Shown here: positions 19,204 to 28,524 of the stretch, piece after piece
How the letters are laid out: every line of letters starts with the position of its first letter
Numbering within the stretch: position 1 is the stretch's first letter
Assembly: GCF_947488565.1 (NCBI RefSeq)
Contig: NZ_CANKZC010000003.1
Coordinates: 186,001 to 250,000, forward strand
Origin: an uncultured Psychrobacter sp.
Lineage (GTDB): Bacteria; Pseudomonadota; Gammaproteobacteria; Pseudomonadales; Moraxellaceae
Length of the DNA: 64,000 nucleotides
Direction: 5' to 3'
The notes under the pieces: model-generated
Seen by the model: the letters and a program-made list of their open reading frames with translations, nothing else
Told to the model about the DNA's origin: nothing
Database searches by the model: none
Program-made: the position numbers and the translations under genes

Positions 19204-20808
19204 CTAAGAAAAATCTGCTGACCAGAGTGTAGAACATTTTTTATGTCGAGTTTTAAGAAGTAGGTAATCTGACTCTTGTTGGTCTTCTTTTATTAAGCTA
19301 ACAAATAGTGACAGACTGATAAATGGCTTTAACCAGTGGTTCAATGGCATATAATGCCCTAAATGGTACTCGTTTACTAGTATATCTTGCTCTGTCAGTG
19401 CATCAATAAAGCTCATATATACTGATATATCATCAGGTTGTTTTTGTGGATTAATGTCAGTTATAGATGTAAGCGTAATATTGGAAGGTGAGACATTAGT
19501 TTTGGGTTCTATGTCATTAGGTTTGTTCTGAGTGGAAGACCTCTCAGAAGTCAATGACTGTAAAAAAGAGCTGTCCAGTAGTAGGTCATTGATCATCATT
19601 AATTGATGTCTATAACTACGTTTATTGAAATGTTTATCTGATTTACTGGGGTCGTTTATATCAGTACTTTGTGCGCTTATATCTTGGCTATCAGGAGCAA
19701 AGATCTGAGTTAATGAGACATTGGCATAGGTATCGCTGTCGAGTATGTCTTGAGCTGCTTGATTGCCAAAGATAAGGAGTACTGCAGCTTCGCTAGGAAG
19801 AGTGTTAGAGCTATCATTTGAGTATAGCTGTAGCTCTAGCCATTCCTCATTAATCTGTGTGTCTGCAATGATCAATAAACAAAGCTCAGATGCCGTCGAT
19901 TGAGACAAGGGTATCAGCTGCTCATTGATAAACTGTATAGGGTCGTAAGTGACATCGCTTTTTGGATCGGTATCACTAGTGATAATAGGGGTAACAATCA
20001 TTAGAGATTCTAAAAAACCATAAGTTGCCAGCTGCTCTTTTGTGGCTGCGATGAGTAGATCTGTGTCTGCGCCTTCAGGCACGCACAGATAAATGGAAAA
20101 TTTAGAGAGTGAGCTATCAGTAGGAGTGACGGTGGGTTCTGCATTGTTTGTTTTGTCTGCACTAACGAGGTAATGCTGCTGCCAATCAGGATGAATATCG
20201 ATGGCTGAATTGGGCTCAGAAACGTCTTGATTGGAGTGCTCGTAAAGATGTTGAGCAATGCTAGACAACGCCTTATCACTTAAAGAGAGCTGTTCATAAA
20301 TCAATGAACATAAACGCTCAGTTAAGCCGTTTACATCTGAATCCGCTAGGTTTGTAGCCTCCATATACTCGTATGGTAAAGGTGCGACATCGGTAAGCGT
20401 TGCAATCGGTTTTGTCAGTATTGGCAATCCATCAAAGTCTGTCAGCTTCTCATTTAGTAAAGTAAGATCCTCATCGTTATCAACTACATCAGACCAGTTA
20501 TCTCCTTCAGGCAGACAAATGCTGCTGTATATAAACAAATTATAAGAATCCGGCGGTTTGGGACTTTTTTTCTCACTACTGATATCTGATACATCGGCAG
20601 TACTGCTTGCTACTTTTTTTTGTCTCCATCGAAGCGCTAGCACCAAGGCAAGCAGTAATAGCGGGACAATGACAAACCAAAGCAATAAACCAAATAAAGT
20701 AAGCTGTACGGCATGGTCTTTGAAGTACATCCAAGCCAATATGACATAAATGATCACGAGCAACACTAAAAAATAGCGGGCATAAGATATTAGTTTGTTC
20801 ACTACCAC
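19204..20808 (-). CDS. Unknown T6SS-linked membrane protein (AsaB-like position)
   Basis: A 534-residue protein I do not recognise. Two adjacent N-terminal hydrophobic segments (about 9-25 and 34-58, ending ALRWRQKK) anchor it in the inner membrane. The rest is a large acidic, Ser/Asp/Thr-rich cytoplasmic or periplasmic domain with no motif I can name. It is the first gene of the leftward T6SS arm, 90 bases before tssM. In Acinetobacter T6SS loci an accessory gene called asaB occupies the position before tssM, so this may be its counterpart. That is inference from gene order only. Confidence 0.6.
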   Translation of the reverse strand: MVVNKLISYARYFLVLLVIIYVILAWMYFKDHAVQLTLFGLLLWFVIVPLLLLALVLALRWRQKKVASSTADVSDISSEKKSPKPPDSYNLFIYSSICLPEGDNWSDVVDNDEDLTLLNEKLTDFDGLPILTKPIATLTDVAPLPYEYMEATNLADSDVNGLTERLCSLIYEQLSLSDKALSSIAQHLYEHSNQDVSEPNSAIDIHPDWQQHYLVSADKTNNAEPTVTPTDSSLSKFSIYLCVPEGADTDLLIAATKEQLATYGFLESLMIVTPIITSDTDPKSDVTYDPIQFINEQLIPLSQSTASELCLLIIADTQINEEWLELQLYSNDSSNTLPSEAAVLLIFGNQAAQDILDSDTYANVSLTQIFAPDSQDISAQSTDINDPSKSDKHFNKRSYRHQLMMINDLLLDSSFLQSLTSERSSTQNKPNDIEPKTNVSPSNITLTSITDINPQKQPDDISVYMSFIDALTEQDILVNEYHLGHYMPLNHWLKPFISLSLFVSLIKEDQQESDYLLLKTRHKKCSTLWSADFS

Positions 20809-21149
20809 TCTTTTTACCCCTATTTACCGACTTTTTTTCTTAAGTTTTATGAAATAATCAAAATTTTTACTGCTACTTTGTAATTCTAACTCAGTCAATA
20901 ATATAATATTCCCTTTTATTGTTCGACTAAAAATAAGTAATTTTTAGCTCATAGGACTTTTTAGACCAACAGTTTATACAGTATGATTCTCTAAATTGAG
21001 TGTTTTTCCTTTTAAAAATACGGTATGAGGAGTAAAGACAATATAAACATAAAAAGTAATAGTGAAATTAAGTTTGCTTATTTTAAAGCACTTCATTTGT
21101 CTATATACTATCTATAAAATAATGATTACCAACGACTGTTTGTATTTTT
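20809..21149. promoter_or_regulatory. Divergent promoter region of the two T6SS arms
   Basis: About 340 very AT-rich bases between the leftward (tssM arm) and rightward (tagX arm) genes. Both arms must start here, but no operator or -35/-10 pair stands out to me. The run of A/T is typical of H-NS-type silencing targets, which is only a suggestion. Confidence 0.5.
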
Positions 21150-22199
21150 ATGATGTACTTAATCGTTTCTGTCTTTACACTGATATCAGTTGTTGTTGTT
21201 GTGGTACTTTTTGATCCACAACTGTGTACGCAGATATTTGATAAGGTAAAAAACAATGTCCAGCAGTTATCTGGTTTAAAAACAAGTTTCTTATCAAGGC
21301 GGCTACCAGTAACGTTTTCCCGCTCTACTATAAAGGGTACTCATCGTTTTATATTACCTATCAATATAAAGCGCATCCCAATCATATCTACACTGTCACT
21401 GTTAATTATTGCGGCGACTATTGGCCTATGTTATGCCCTTATCACGCATAACTCTCTTGAGGTTTACCATGCCAAAGATGCTACGTACAGCACAGCTAAT
21501 TCACAAATTAACCAGCTACTTGTAGGTGAGCGTCTGCGACCACCGCCATCGCCACCAGAAGAGCTATTTGCTGAACTTGAAGCTGAAATTGCAAGCTATC
21601 AAGCCGCACAGACTGAGAAAGGTTATTGGCCCGATGAAAAAACGGATTTTTCTCAAGCCGGAAGGCCGCTCATATTACCTGAGCCAGATTTGTCCACTCT
21701 AAATGCTCAAGATAGTACGACTGGCTACTCAGGAGACATCTTGGCTTCGCATCTGCACAATGGTCATATCAACATCAAAAATGCTGACCGCAATTGGAAA
21801 AAGATGAACTCAGAATTTGTTCAACGGCTGTTAACTGTTTATAAGGTAATGAGCGATCAGTATGGCTATGATATGGTGCTTTTAGAAGGCTATCGTAGTC
21901 CTGCAAGGCAAGCAAGATTGCTTAAAAAAGGCACACACGTAACCAAAGCGGGCTCTTATAAAAGTTATCATCAGTTTGGTCTTGCAGGGGATAGCGCGTT
22001 TATTAAAAACGGTAAGATTGTCATTACTGAAAAGGATCCTTGGGCGATGCGAGGCTATAGATTATATGGTAAAGTGGCCAAGTCAGCTGGACTTGTGTGG
22101 GGAGGAGACTGGCGAATGATGGATCTTGGGCATGTTGAGCTGCGCAAAAAAGGGGTGCTTGGTCGCCCAAAAATGGCAGAGATTTTGACCAGTCAATAA
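21150..22199 (+). CDS. tagX: T6SS peptidoglycan hydrolase TagX-like (M15 family)
   Basis: A 349-residue protein with an N-terminal membrane segment (residues 1-20), a second one near 85-105, and a C-terminal M15/VanY-type peptidase domain. The zinc-site pattern is visible: SYHQFGLAGD (His and Asp ligands) and DLGHVEL (third ligand His with catalytic Glu nearby). LLEGYRSPARQARLL is the conserved substrate-side segment. TagX of Acinetobacter is an L,D-endopeptidase needed to open the peptidoglycan for T6SS assembly, and its gene is also in the T6SS locus. A leading membrane helix would hold the enzyme at the periplasmic face. It is first in the rightward arm before the TssJ-like, tssK and tssL genes. 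Confidence 0.85.
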   Translation: MMYLIVSVFTLISVVVVVVLFDPQLCTQIFDKVKNNVQQLSGLKTSFLSRRLPVTFSRSTIKGTHRFILPINIKRIPIISTLSLLIIAATIGLCYALITHNSLEVYHAKDATYSTANSQINQLLVGERLRPPPSPPEELFAELEAEIASYQAAQTEKGYWPDEKTDFSQAGRPLILPEPDLSTLNAQDSTTGYSGDILASHLHNGHINIKNADRNWKKMNSEFVQRLLTVYKVMSDQYGYDMVLLEGYRSPARQARLLKKGTHVTKAGSYKSYHQFGLAGDSAFIKNGKIVITEKDPWAMRGYRLYGKVAKSAGLVWGGDWRMMDLGHVELRKKGVLGRPKMAEILTSQ

Positions 22200-22230
22200 T
22201 AACTATAGTATTTCAAGGTAAATTGAAAAT

Positions 22231-22923
22231 ATGAACAGATGTAAGATATTATCCATAGGATTGATGACAGCTGGTTGTCTGTTAAGCGGAACGCTAGCAG
22301 GATGTAGCGCTGATAAATTAAGCAAAACAAATAGCAAAGTCTCTACGCTGGCGGGCGAATCTACTATTGCTGATAATATAAAAAGCATCATCAGTAATGG
22401 CAAAAACAGTGACAATGACGATCTGCAAAATCTAAAAGCTCAGTTAGAAAAGCAGCAACAGCAGATCGAAAACATGAATACCGAGCAGCAGGCTTTGCAA
22501 GAGCAACTAAGACGGCAGCAGGTTACACTAAATATCAAACCTATGGCCAATGCCAATGCAGGACGTGCCAAACAAGGTACTGCGAGTATCGCTTATGTTG
22601 CATTTTTAGAAGAAGAAAGTCAGTTCACCGAAGTTGAAAAACTGGCTGCGAAAGAAGTCAGTGTCATCCCCAATCGTGAGACCAGTCTGACTTTAAATAT
22701 TCCTCAAGATGCACGCTTTATGGCGGTTAAAGTGGGACTTAGATACACCAAAAAACGCTCACAGCTCCTTATTCCGCTTAATAGTCTCAATTTTGATAAG
22801 CCACTGGTGCTTCATATAGGTGCATGTGACGTCAATATCGTAGAGGGTATCAGCCCAAAGCTTGCGCCTGCATTTACGACCAAACTTAAATATTATCAGC
22901 AGCCATTAGTCAGCTGTTTGTAG
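22231..22923 (+). CDS. TssJ-like T6SS lipoprotein candidate
   Basis: A 230-residue lipoprotein with a signal peptide (GCLLSGTLAGCS; lipid Cys about 25). A Gln-rich coiled coil follows (about 70-105, LKAQLEKQQQQIENM), then a C-terminal beta-rich region with VAFLEEESQF and SLTLNIPQDARFMAVKVGL. That last stretch resembles the conserved core of TssJ, the outer-membrane lipoprotein that docks TssM. The gene immediately precedes tssK with a 9-base gap, the classical tssJ-tssK-tssL order. The coiled-coil insertion and low similarity set it apart from standard TssJ, which may explain why such proteins are often reported as missing in Acinetobacter-type T6SS. Confidence 0.65.
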   Translation: MNRCKILSIGLMTAGCLLSGTLAGCSADKLSKTNSKVSTLAGESTIADNIKSIISNGKNSDNDDLQNLKAQLEKQQQQIENMNTEQQALQEQLRRQQVTLNIKPMANANAGRAKQGTASIAYVAFLEEESQFTEVEKLAAKEVSVIPNRETSLTLNIPQDARFMAVKVGLRYTKKRSQLLIPLNSLNFDKPLVLHIGACDVNIVEGISPKLAPAFTTKLKYYQQPLVSCL

Positions 22924-22932
22924 GAGATTGTC

Positions 22933-24279
22933 TTGAGTAAAAACAGAGTACTATGGGGTGAGGGGCTGTTTTTAAGACCTCAGCATTTTCAGATTCAAGA
23001 CACATATCATAACTCACAGCGCGCCCTGAGTATGATGCTGATGCAGCCGTATGCTTACGGAGTATCCGATGTTCAGATAGATAAACAGCTTTTAGAGAGT
23101 AACTTGTTAAGCTTTCAAAGTATTTACGCTGTATTGCTAGATGGCACAATATATCAGGCACCTCGTATAGATGCATTGCCCAAAGGTGTTACGCTAGATA
23201 GTCAAGATCATGGTGATGAGGTCTTTGTATTTTTAAGTTTAGAGATTGTCCATAATGGTGGCAGTAATATACAGACAGAGCATAGTGATAATCCAGCACG
23301 CTATGTCAGGGGAGCTATTGAAGCAAAAGATTTATATAGTCAGGCAGCTGAAGCAGTCATTGATGTTATTAAATTGTCACCGAGCCTGCAACTGAGTCAT
23401 TCTGCGCAAGCGCCCAGTCAAGATACCCTATCGTTGTTAGTTACCAAACTGGTGCGCACAACCCAAGGCATCTACCAAGTGGACGAAGATTATATCGTCC
23501 CTAGCGTTCATATTAAGAGTAACCCTGCGCTCGTTGGCCAAGTTTATCGTTTGATGACCATGATCAATACCAAATCGACTTCATTATATGATCATCATCG
23601 TCAGTCTAATAATGATTTACTAGAATTTCGCTCATCAGACATTGCATCTTTTTGGCTATTACATACACTCAATACTGCATACTCTCAGCTAAGTCACTTA
23701 TATAACAATGCTAAAATACATCCAGAGCGCCTTTACGAGGCACTATTAAATGTGGCCAGTCAATTGGCCACTTTTAGCTCATTATACAAAGTAGGCGATC
23801 TGCCATCTTATCATCATGACAATGCTAATGAGTCGTTTAATAGCATCATCTCAATCATTCGTGAGTTACTCAATACCGTGATTGCGAGTAACTTCATCTC
23901 AATCCCATTGCGTCAAAATAAATCGTCTTACTATACAGGGGAGCTGAGTGGCGACAAAATCACACGCAGCTCACAGCTATATCTGTCTATTAGCTCCTCA
24001 CTGCCGATGCATGAATTAATCGATATCGTACCACGCCGCTTTAAGGTCGCGACCCCTGATTCGGTAGAGAAGCGTGTCTTATCAGCGCTGCCCGGTTCAC
24101 CTGTCTCGCATGTGACTCAAGTACCTAGTGCGATACCTGTGCGGCCAGGATTTAGTTACTTTACCATTGAGCCTGTAGGTGAGCTGTATGATGAGATGAT
24201 AAAGTCTGAATCTATCTGTATCTATGTGCCAAACGGTTTTGATGATTTAAAAATAGAGCTAATGGCTATCGTACAGTAG
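22933..24279 (+). CDS. tssK: T6SS baseplate protein TssK
   Basis: A 448-residue protein starting (L)SKNRVLWGEGLFLRPQHFQ, the signature N-terminus of TssK, which links the baseplate to the membrane complex. The start is a TTG at 22933, chosen because TAGGAGA lies 6 bases upstream and the GEGLFLRPQHFQ motif begins 10 residues in. No closer ATG would keep that motif. Length is normal for the family. It follows the TssJ-like lipoprotein closely and precedes tssL by 127 bases. Confidence 0.93.
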   Translation: MSKNRVLWGEGLFLRPQHFQIQDTYHNSQRALSMMLMQPYAYGVSDVQIDKQLLESNLLSFQSIYAVLLDGTIYQAPRIDALPKGVTLDSQDHGDEVFVFLSLEIVHNGGSNIQTEHSDNPARYVRGAIEAKDLYSQAAEAVIDVIKLSPSLQLSHSAQAPSQDTLSLLVTKLVRTTQGIYQVDEDYIVPSVHIKSNPALVGQVYRLMTMINTKSTSLYDHHRQSNNDLLEFRSSDIASFWLLHTLNTAYSQLSHLYNNAKIHPERLYEALLNVASQLATFSSLYKVGDLPSYHHDNANESFNSIISIIRELLNTVIASNFISIPLRQNKSSYYTGELSGDKITRSSQLYLSISSSLPMHELIDIVPRRFKVATPDSVEKRVLSALPGSPVSHVTQVPSAIPVRPGFSYFTIEPVGELYDEMIKSESICIYVPNGFDDLKIELMAIVQ

Positions 24280-24406
24280 TGGATTTTAGAAGCTACTATC
24301 GAGCAGCGTTATAAATCGCTACTTGTGTATACACGTTAATTGATTGCTGTCGTTAATTAATATCTCCAAAACCAGTATTTTCAAAAATTAAGCAGTAGGA
24401 ACGATC

Positions 24407-25219
24407 ATGTCAGGGAATAATTCAATTGGTTCTGCGCCCTCATTGTTAGATTCAGGTGAGGTGGCATCAAAAGTCTCAGCAATCGGTCTTGATAAACGCA
24501 TCAGCAGCCAATCGCTGGTTGATATCATGTATGACGGCTTTTATTTAGTGTTCTTACTACGCAACCACTACTTTAGTACCGAACCACATAAGTTTCGTCA
24601 AAAGATATACGACTTCCTAGATAAATTTGAGATAAATGCGCGCAAAAAAGGCTTTTTATCAGAAGATATTCATGAAGCTAAGTACGCTTACTGTGCGCTG
24701 ATTGATGAAACCATCATGACCTCGCAGGAGCCAGAATTTCAAACGCTAAAAGACGCGTGGGAGATGAACCCTTTGCAACTGGATTTATTTGGCTCACAAA
24801 TCGCTGGCAACGAATTCTTTGAACGTTTAGATGGCTTACGTGAGCAAGGGGATAAGCGTTTACCTGCTTTAGAAGTCTATCACTATGCAATGCTGCTTGG
24901 TTTTCAGGGCAAGTACCGCCTTGAAGCACCGGAAAAGATTCGCTATCTAATCTCACGTTTAGGCGATGAAATTGAGCATCTTCGCGGCAATAAGAACGAA
25001 TTCTCACCGTTTTGGGCGATTCCGGATCAGATTAAGCATACTCTCACTAGCGAAACACCGCTATGGATTATTCTCGCGGTCATGGCGGTATTATTGACTG
25101 TAATATTTGTAACCATGTGGCAATTTACTAATAGTTTTTCTGACAACCAGCTATCAGCGTATGACAATGTGATTCAAGAAAACAAAGAGCAAGCGCATAT
25201 TTCAATTTTCTTACCGTAA
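24407..25219 (+). CDS. tssL: T6SS membrane-complex protein TssL (IcmH/DotU)
   Basis: A 270-residue DotU-family protein. The cytoplasmic hook domain (SLVDIMYDGFYLVFLLRN, then YCALIDETIMTSQ) is followed by one C-terminal membrane helix (about 222-243, WIILAVMAVLLTVIFVTMW) and a short periplasmic tail. There is no fused OmpA domain, which fits the separate OmpA-type protein at 13303. TssL binds TssM and the baseplate through TssK. A terminator hairpin follows about 60 bases after the stop, closing the rightward arm. Confidence 0.93.
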   Translation: MSGNNSIGSAPSLLDSGEVASKVSAIGLDKRISSQSLVDIMYDGFYLVFLLRNHYFSTEPHKFRQKIYDFLDKFEINARKKGFLSEDIHEAKYAYCALIDETIMTSQEPEFQTLKDAWEMNPLQLDLFGSQIAGNEFFERLDGLREQGDKRLPALEVYHYAMLLGFQGKYRLEAPEKIRYLISRLGDEIEHLRGNKNEFSPFWAIPDQIKHTLTSETPLWIILAVMAVLLTVIFVTMWQFTNSFSDNQLSAYDNVIQENKEQAHISIFLP

Positions 25220-25282
25220 ATCGTATTTAAATATGTTACCAAGCCCATAGAGTTAATACTTCATTCAGCCTCATAACAAAAC

Positions 25283-25318
25283 AAGCCGTTTCATTTATAC
25301 AATGGAATGGCTTTTTTT
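25283..25318 (+). terminator. Terminator after tssL
   Basis: A 13-bp stem AAGCCGTTTCATT / AATGGAATGGCTT with G-T pairs and a 5-base loop is followed by seven T. It ends the tagX-tssL arm. Confidence 0.85.
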
Positions 25319-25348
25319 ATTGTACGGATTTATTGCTTGAAAATTGAC

Positions 25349-25496
25349 ATATAGTCGATACCAAATAAAATCGACACGTTGTGACGTGATGCGTAACTGG
25401 TATAAATTTTTATTGCTTGCTGTGTCTACGCTGACAGAGGCTGCAAAAAACTTATACCAGTCTCGCTGTATCGTTTTTATAGCGAATTGACTATAT
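25349..25496. repeat. MITE-like dispersed repeat, copy 1 (148 bp)
   Basis: The ends ATATAGTCGAT and GAATTGACTATAT are imperfect inverted repeats. Inside are an inner inverted pair (AACTGGTATAA / TTATACCAG) and a conserved core TGCTGTGTCTACGCTGAC. Related copies lie at 36941-37090 and 58878-59024, with partial copies at 51465-51543 and 31943-31968. No coding capacity. It lies between tssL and the antiporter gene. Confidence 0.75.
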
Positions 25497-25501
25497 AGTA
25501 T

Positions 25502-25551
25502 AGCTATTAATAACACTTGGCTCTGTCGTTAATAGGTCGTTATTAATAGCT
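25502..25551. repeat. Perfect 13-bp inverted repeat upstream of the antiporter gene
   Basis: AGCTATTAATAAC at 25502-25514 is exactly complementary to GTTATTAATAGCT at 25539-25551, with 24 bases between. It has no T run, so it is not an intrinsic terminator. It may be an operator or an RNA hairpin about 130 bases before the antiporter start. Confidence 0.5.
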
Positions 25552-25684
25552 TGTCCATGTTACGTTTTTAACTTCGCCAAGCCATATCTGTTATAGTTAT
25601 TTATAGTACTATCAATGAATATAACCAGCTCAATCTTTATAACCAACACCATCATAATAATTATTAAAAATAGGGCTTACAAAG

Positions 25685-27475
25685 ATGGATACCTTAAATA
25701 TCCTATACCTAGTGGGGGCATTGTTAATTTTTGCCAGTATCATGGCAAGTACGTTATCGGCGCGCTTGGGCGTTCCATTGTTACTGTTGTTTTTAGCAGT
25801 AGGCATGTTGGCAGGCGAGCAAGGTATCTTAGGGATTGAGTTTTCACAATATAATATTGCTAACTTCGTCGGGCAGGCAGCCTTAGCTTGTATCTTGTTA
25901 GACGGCGGTTTACGTACCTCGTTTAAATCATTTCGAGTCGGACTCAAGCCTGCGGTCACGCTAGCGACTTGGGGCGTACTGGCGACCGTCATGGTGCTAG
26001 GGGTCTTTGTCACTTGGCTGCTTGATGTGGATTGGCGCTTTGGTTTGCTGATGGCAGCAATCGTTGGTTCAACCGATGCGGCAGCGGTGTTCTCTCTATT
26101 ACGAAATGGCGGCGTCAAGCTCAATGATCGCGTACAAGCCACGCTCGAATTGGAGTCCGGTGCCAACGACCCTTTGGCTATCTTATTGGTTACAGGCTTA
26201 ATCGCTCTCAATGTAGATCCTGCTGGACAGACGGTATTCGGATTTTTAGGCTTACTATTACAGCAATTAAGCTTTGGCTTGGGGATGGGTTTACTCTTTG
26301 GTTATCTACTCTCTAGGCTATTACCCAAGGTTTATTTAGCAGAGGGTATGTATGCAATTTTGATACTATCTGCTGGCTTGTCAGTCTTTGCGGCTACCAA
26401 TTTAATTGGCGGTAGTGGCTTTTTGGCTGTTTACCTCACTGGTGTGCTCATCGGCAACCATAAAGTGCGCTCAACTGAGCATGTCATGCGAGTGATGGAT
26501 AGCTTTGCATGGTTGTCGCAAGCAGTGCTTTTCGTCGTTTTAGGTCTGTTAGTCACACCGTCTAACGTTATCAACGTTTGGCATTATTCAGTGGCAATCG
26601 CCGCCTTTATGATTTTGGTTGCCCGTCCTATCGCCGTCTATACCAGTGTGAAGCCTTTTAAGTTCAAAGACAGGGAGATTGGTTTTATCTCCTGGGTTGG
26701 TTTGCGCGGTGCTGTCCCTATTACTCTTGCCATTTTGCCGGTCATGGCAGGGATAGAGGGCGCCTTTATGTTGTTCGATATTGCGTTTGGGGTGGTGGTC
26801 TTATCGTTGATTTTACAAGGAACGACTATTCCTATGATGGCGAATTTATTTAAGGTGCGTATTCCAACGAATAAAGACCCAAAAGAGGAGCACGAAGTTT
26901 GGGTGTCGGACAAGGCAAGTATCACTTTATACGAGTTCGAGGTGCAATCAGGGGCGTTTGCTATCGGTCGTCATCCTAAAGGCATCTCTAACCGGGTGAG
27001 TCCTGATGAGATTAGTATTTTCGCGTTAGTACGTGGACAACAAATCGTCATTGTCGATGAAAATACCAAGCTCAAATTTGGTGATAGCGTCTGGTACGCC
27101 ATGAGGGGCAACCATGCCAGTAAGATTGCCAAGATTTTTAACGACACGACGTTAGACCGTAAAGCCATCGATGATTTCTACGGAGATTGGTTGTTATCAC
27201 CCAGTGTAAAGCTCGGAGATTTACCGTTTTTTACTGGCATTATGGCGTCCGAAACGCTCGCAGATAAGCTCAAGTCTAAAGCTGACGACCCGTCAATAAA
27301 TATGTGGCAGCAGACTGTGGCTGAGTATGTAAAAGAAAGCTTGGATACGGCTCCGGTGTCGGGTGATACGGTCACGATAAATAATGAATGGTCGTTGGTT
27401 ATTAAGGAAGTCGATGACAAAGGAGCGCTTAGAACCATTGGCTTAAAACATCAAGAGTTGCCCACGGTGGTCTAA
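25685..27475 (+). CDS. nhaP2: K+/H+ antiporter (NhaP2/CvrA family, CPA1)
   Basis: A 596-residue protein. The first ~390 residues form a CPA1 exchanger with about 12-13 helices, including the GGSTDAAAVFSLL-type segment (here VGSTDAAAVF near residue 136) and LESGANDPLAI, both ion-site signatures. A cytoplasmic TrkA_C domain follows at about 410-480 (FEVQSGAFAIGRHP), then a final CorC/HlyC-like domain. This domain order is that of NhaP2 (CvrA), a K+/H+ antiporter that protects against potassium overload. It is monocistronic, with a repeat element and an inverted repeat upstream. Confidence 0.9.
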   Translation: MDTLNILYLVGALLIFASIMASTLSARLGVPLLLLFLAVGMLAGEQGILGIEFSQYNIANFVGQAALACILLDGGLRTSFKSFRVGLKPAVTLATWGVLATVMVLGVFVTWLLDVDWRFGLLMAAIVGSTDAAAVFSLLRNGGVKLNDRVQATLELESGANDPLAILLVTGLIALNVDPAGQTVFGFLGLLLQQLSFGLGMGLLFGYLLSRLLPKVYLAEGMYAILILSAGLSVFAATNLIGGSGFLAVYLTGVLIGNHKVRSTEHVMRVMDSFAWLSQAVLFVVLGLLVTPSNVINVWHYSVAIAAFMILVARPIAVYTSVKPFKFKDREIGFISWVGLRGAVPITLAILPVMAGIEGAFMLFDIAFGVVVLSLILQGTTIPMMANLFKVRIPTNKDPKEEHEVWVSDKASITLYEFEVQSGAFAIGRHPKGISNRVSPDEISIFALVRGQQIVIVDENTKLKFGDSVWYAMRGNHASKIAKIFNDTTLDRKAIDDFYGDWLLSPSVKLGDLPFFTGIMASETLADKLKSKADDPSINMWQQTVAEYVKESLDTAPVSGDTVTINNEWSLVIKEVDDKGALRTIGLKHQELPTVV

Positions 27476-27551
27476 TGCGGCTAGTCTAAAACAACAATCA
27501 AGCTTTGACAAGGTCAAAAAACCAAGCCATGCAAAATCAAACCATGCAAAA

Positions 27552-28481
27552 TTATGCCATATCTGATAAAGGATAATGCTCTTGCACGTATTTGATACAC
27601 AACTCATAAAAGGCTTGTGCTGACGGTGAGATAGTTTTATTCGCTAATTTAAAGATGCCGATCTGTCTGTCCAGAGCTGGTTCCAGCAAATCAAGCCATA
27701 CCAGTTCAGGCTCGTTAGAAGGGAAGGCGAGCTTGGGCAAAGTCGTGATACCAAGGTCATTGCGCAGTAGTGAAAACAAGGAGGTAATGTTTTCGACCGT
27801 GTAGCGCGCATTGCGGTTAAGCACCTCAGCAGGCGTGTTTTCAAGTAGCCGGCAAGTACCATTATAGATAAAAGGCTGCGTGACTAATTGTTGCCATTTA
27901 AGCCCTTTTTTTCGTGATCTATTTTGTTGCTTTTCTGACTTATTTTTCAACTGATTTAACGAGTTACTGTTTAAGCAAACGACGCCAATTGGGTCTGAAA
28001 TGAGCGGTGTAAAATCTATATCCGCCTGATCTATACTGATACAGTTACCCAATGCTAAATCTACTTCACCTGCCAATAATCGATTGGCCACCCCAACAGA
28101 ATTATCATCTATCAGTACAATCTCAATATCAGGGTGCTTTTTGGCGTATTCGACCAACACGCTTGGCAACAGCTTGGTGACAAGCGATGGCACGCTGGCA
28201 ATTCTTATTTTACCTTTGTCACCAGAAGCAGATGCTTTGAGATCATCTTCTAGTGCTTTATAAGTGGTCAGGAATTGCTCAATCTTCGGTAAGCAGGTTT
28301 TACCAAAAGGGGTGAGTGTGGCCTTATTACCACTTTCAAATAAACGCTGACCGAGCGTCTTCTCCAGCTCTTTGATGGAGGCTGACAGCGCTGCTTGTGA
28401 TCGATTGGCGCGCTCAGCCGCAGCACGAAAACCGCCTTCTTTTACCACAAATAAAAAATGCCGTAATTGCTGTATTTTCAT
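27552..28481 (-). CDS. LysR-type regulator of the catabolic cluster
   Basis: A ~309-residue LysR protein: N-terminal helix-turn-helix (MKIQQLRHFLFVVKEGGF, SQAALSASIKELEK) and a periplasmic-binding-like effector domain. The frame is open to 28544, but I prefer the ATG ending at 28481. The family motif begins there, and the longer start would place a perfect palindrome (28525-28543) inside the gene. It is divergent from the RidA-aldehyde dehydrogenase-dipeptidase-BCCT cluster and probably controls it in response to a pathway metabolite. Confidence 0.88.
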   Translation of the reverse strand: MKIQQLRHFLFVVKEGGFRAAAERANRSQAALSASIKELEKTLGQRLFESGNKATLTPFGKTCLPKIEQFLTTYKALEDDLKASASGDKGKIRIASVPSLVTKLLPSVLVEYAKKHPDIEIVLIDDNSVGVANRLLAGEVDLALGNCISIDQADIDFTPLISDPIGVVCLNSNSLNQLKNKSEKQQNRSRKKGLKWQQLVTQPFIYNGTCRLLENTPAEVLNRNARYTVENITSLFSLLRNDLGITTLPKLAFPSNEPELVWLDLLEPALDRQIGIFKLANKTISPSAQAFYELCIKYVQEHYPLSDMA

Positions 28482-28524
28482 ATTTTCTGCCGCCGAAATC
28501 TGTTTATCAATAATATATCTACTA

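Noticed and set aside
25630..26211. 193-codon minus-strand frame opposite the antiporter gene
   Set aside because: It is antisense to a well-supported coding region, rich in Ser/Pro/Lys as typical shadow frames, and has no ribosome site.
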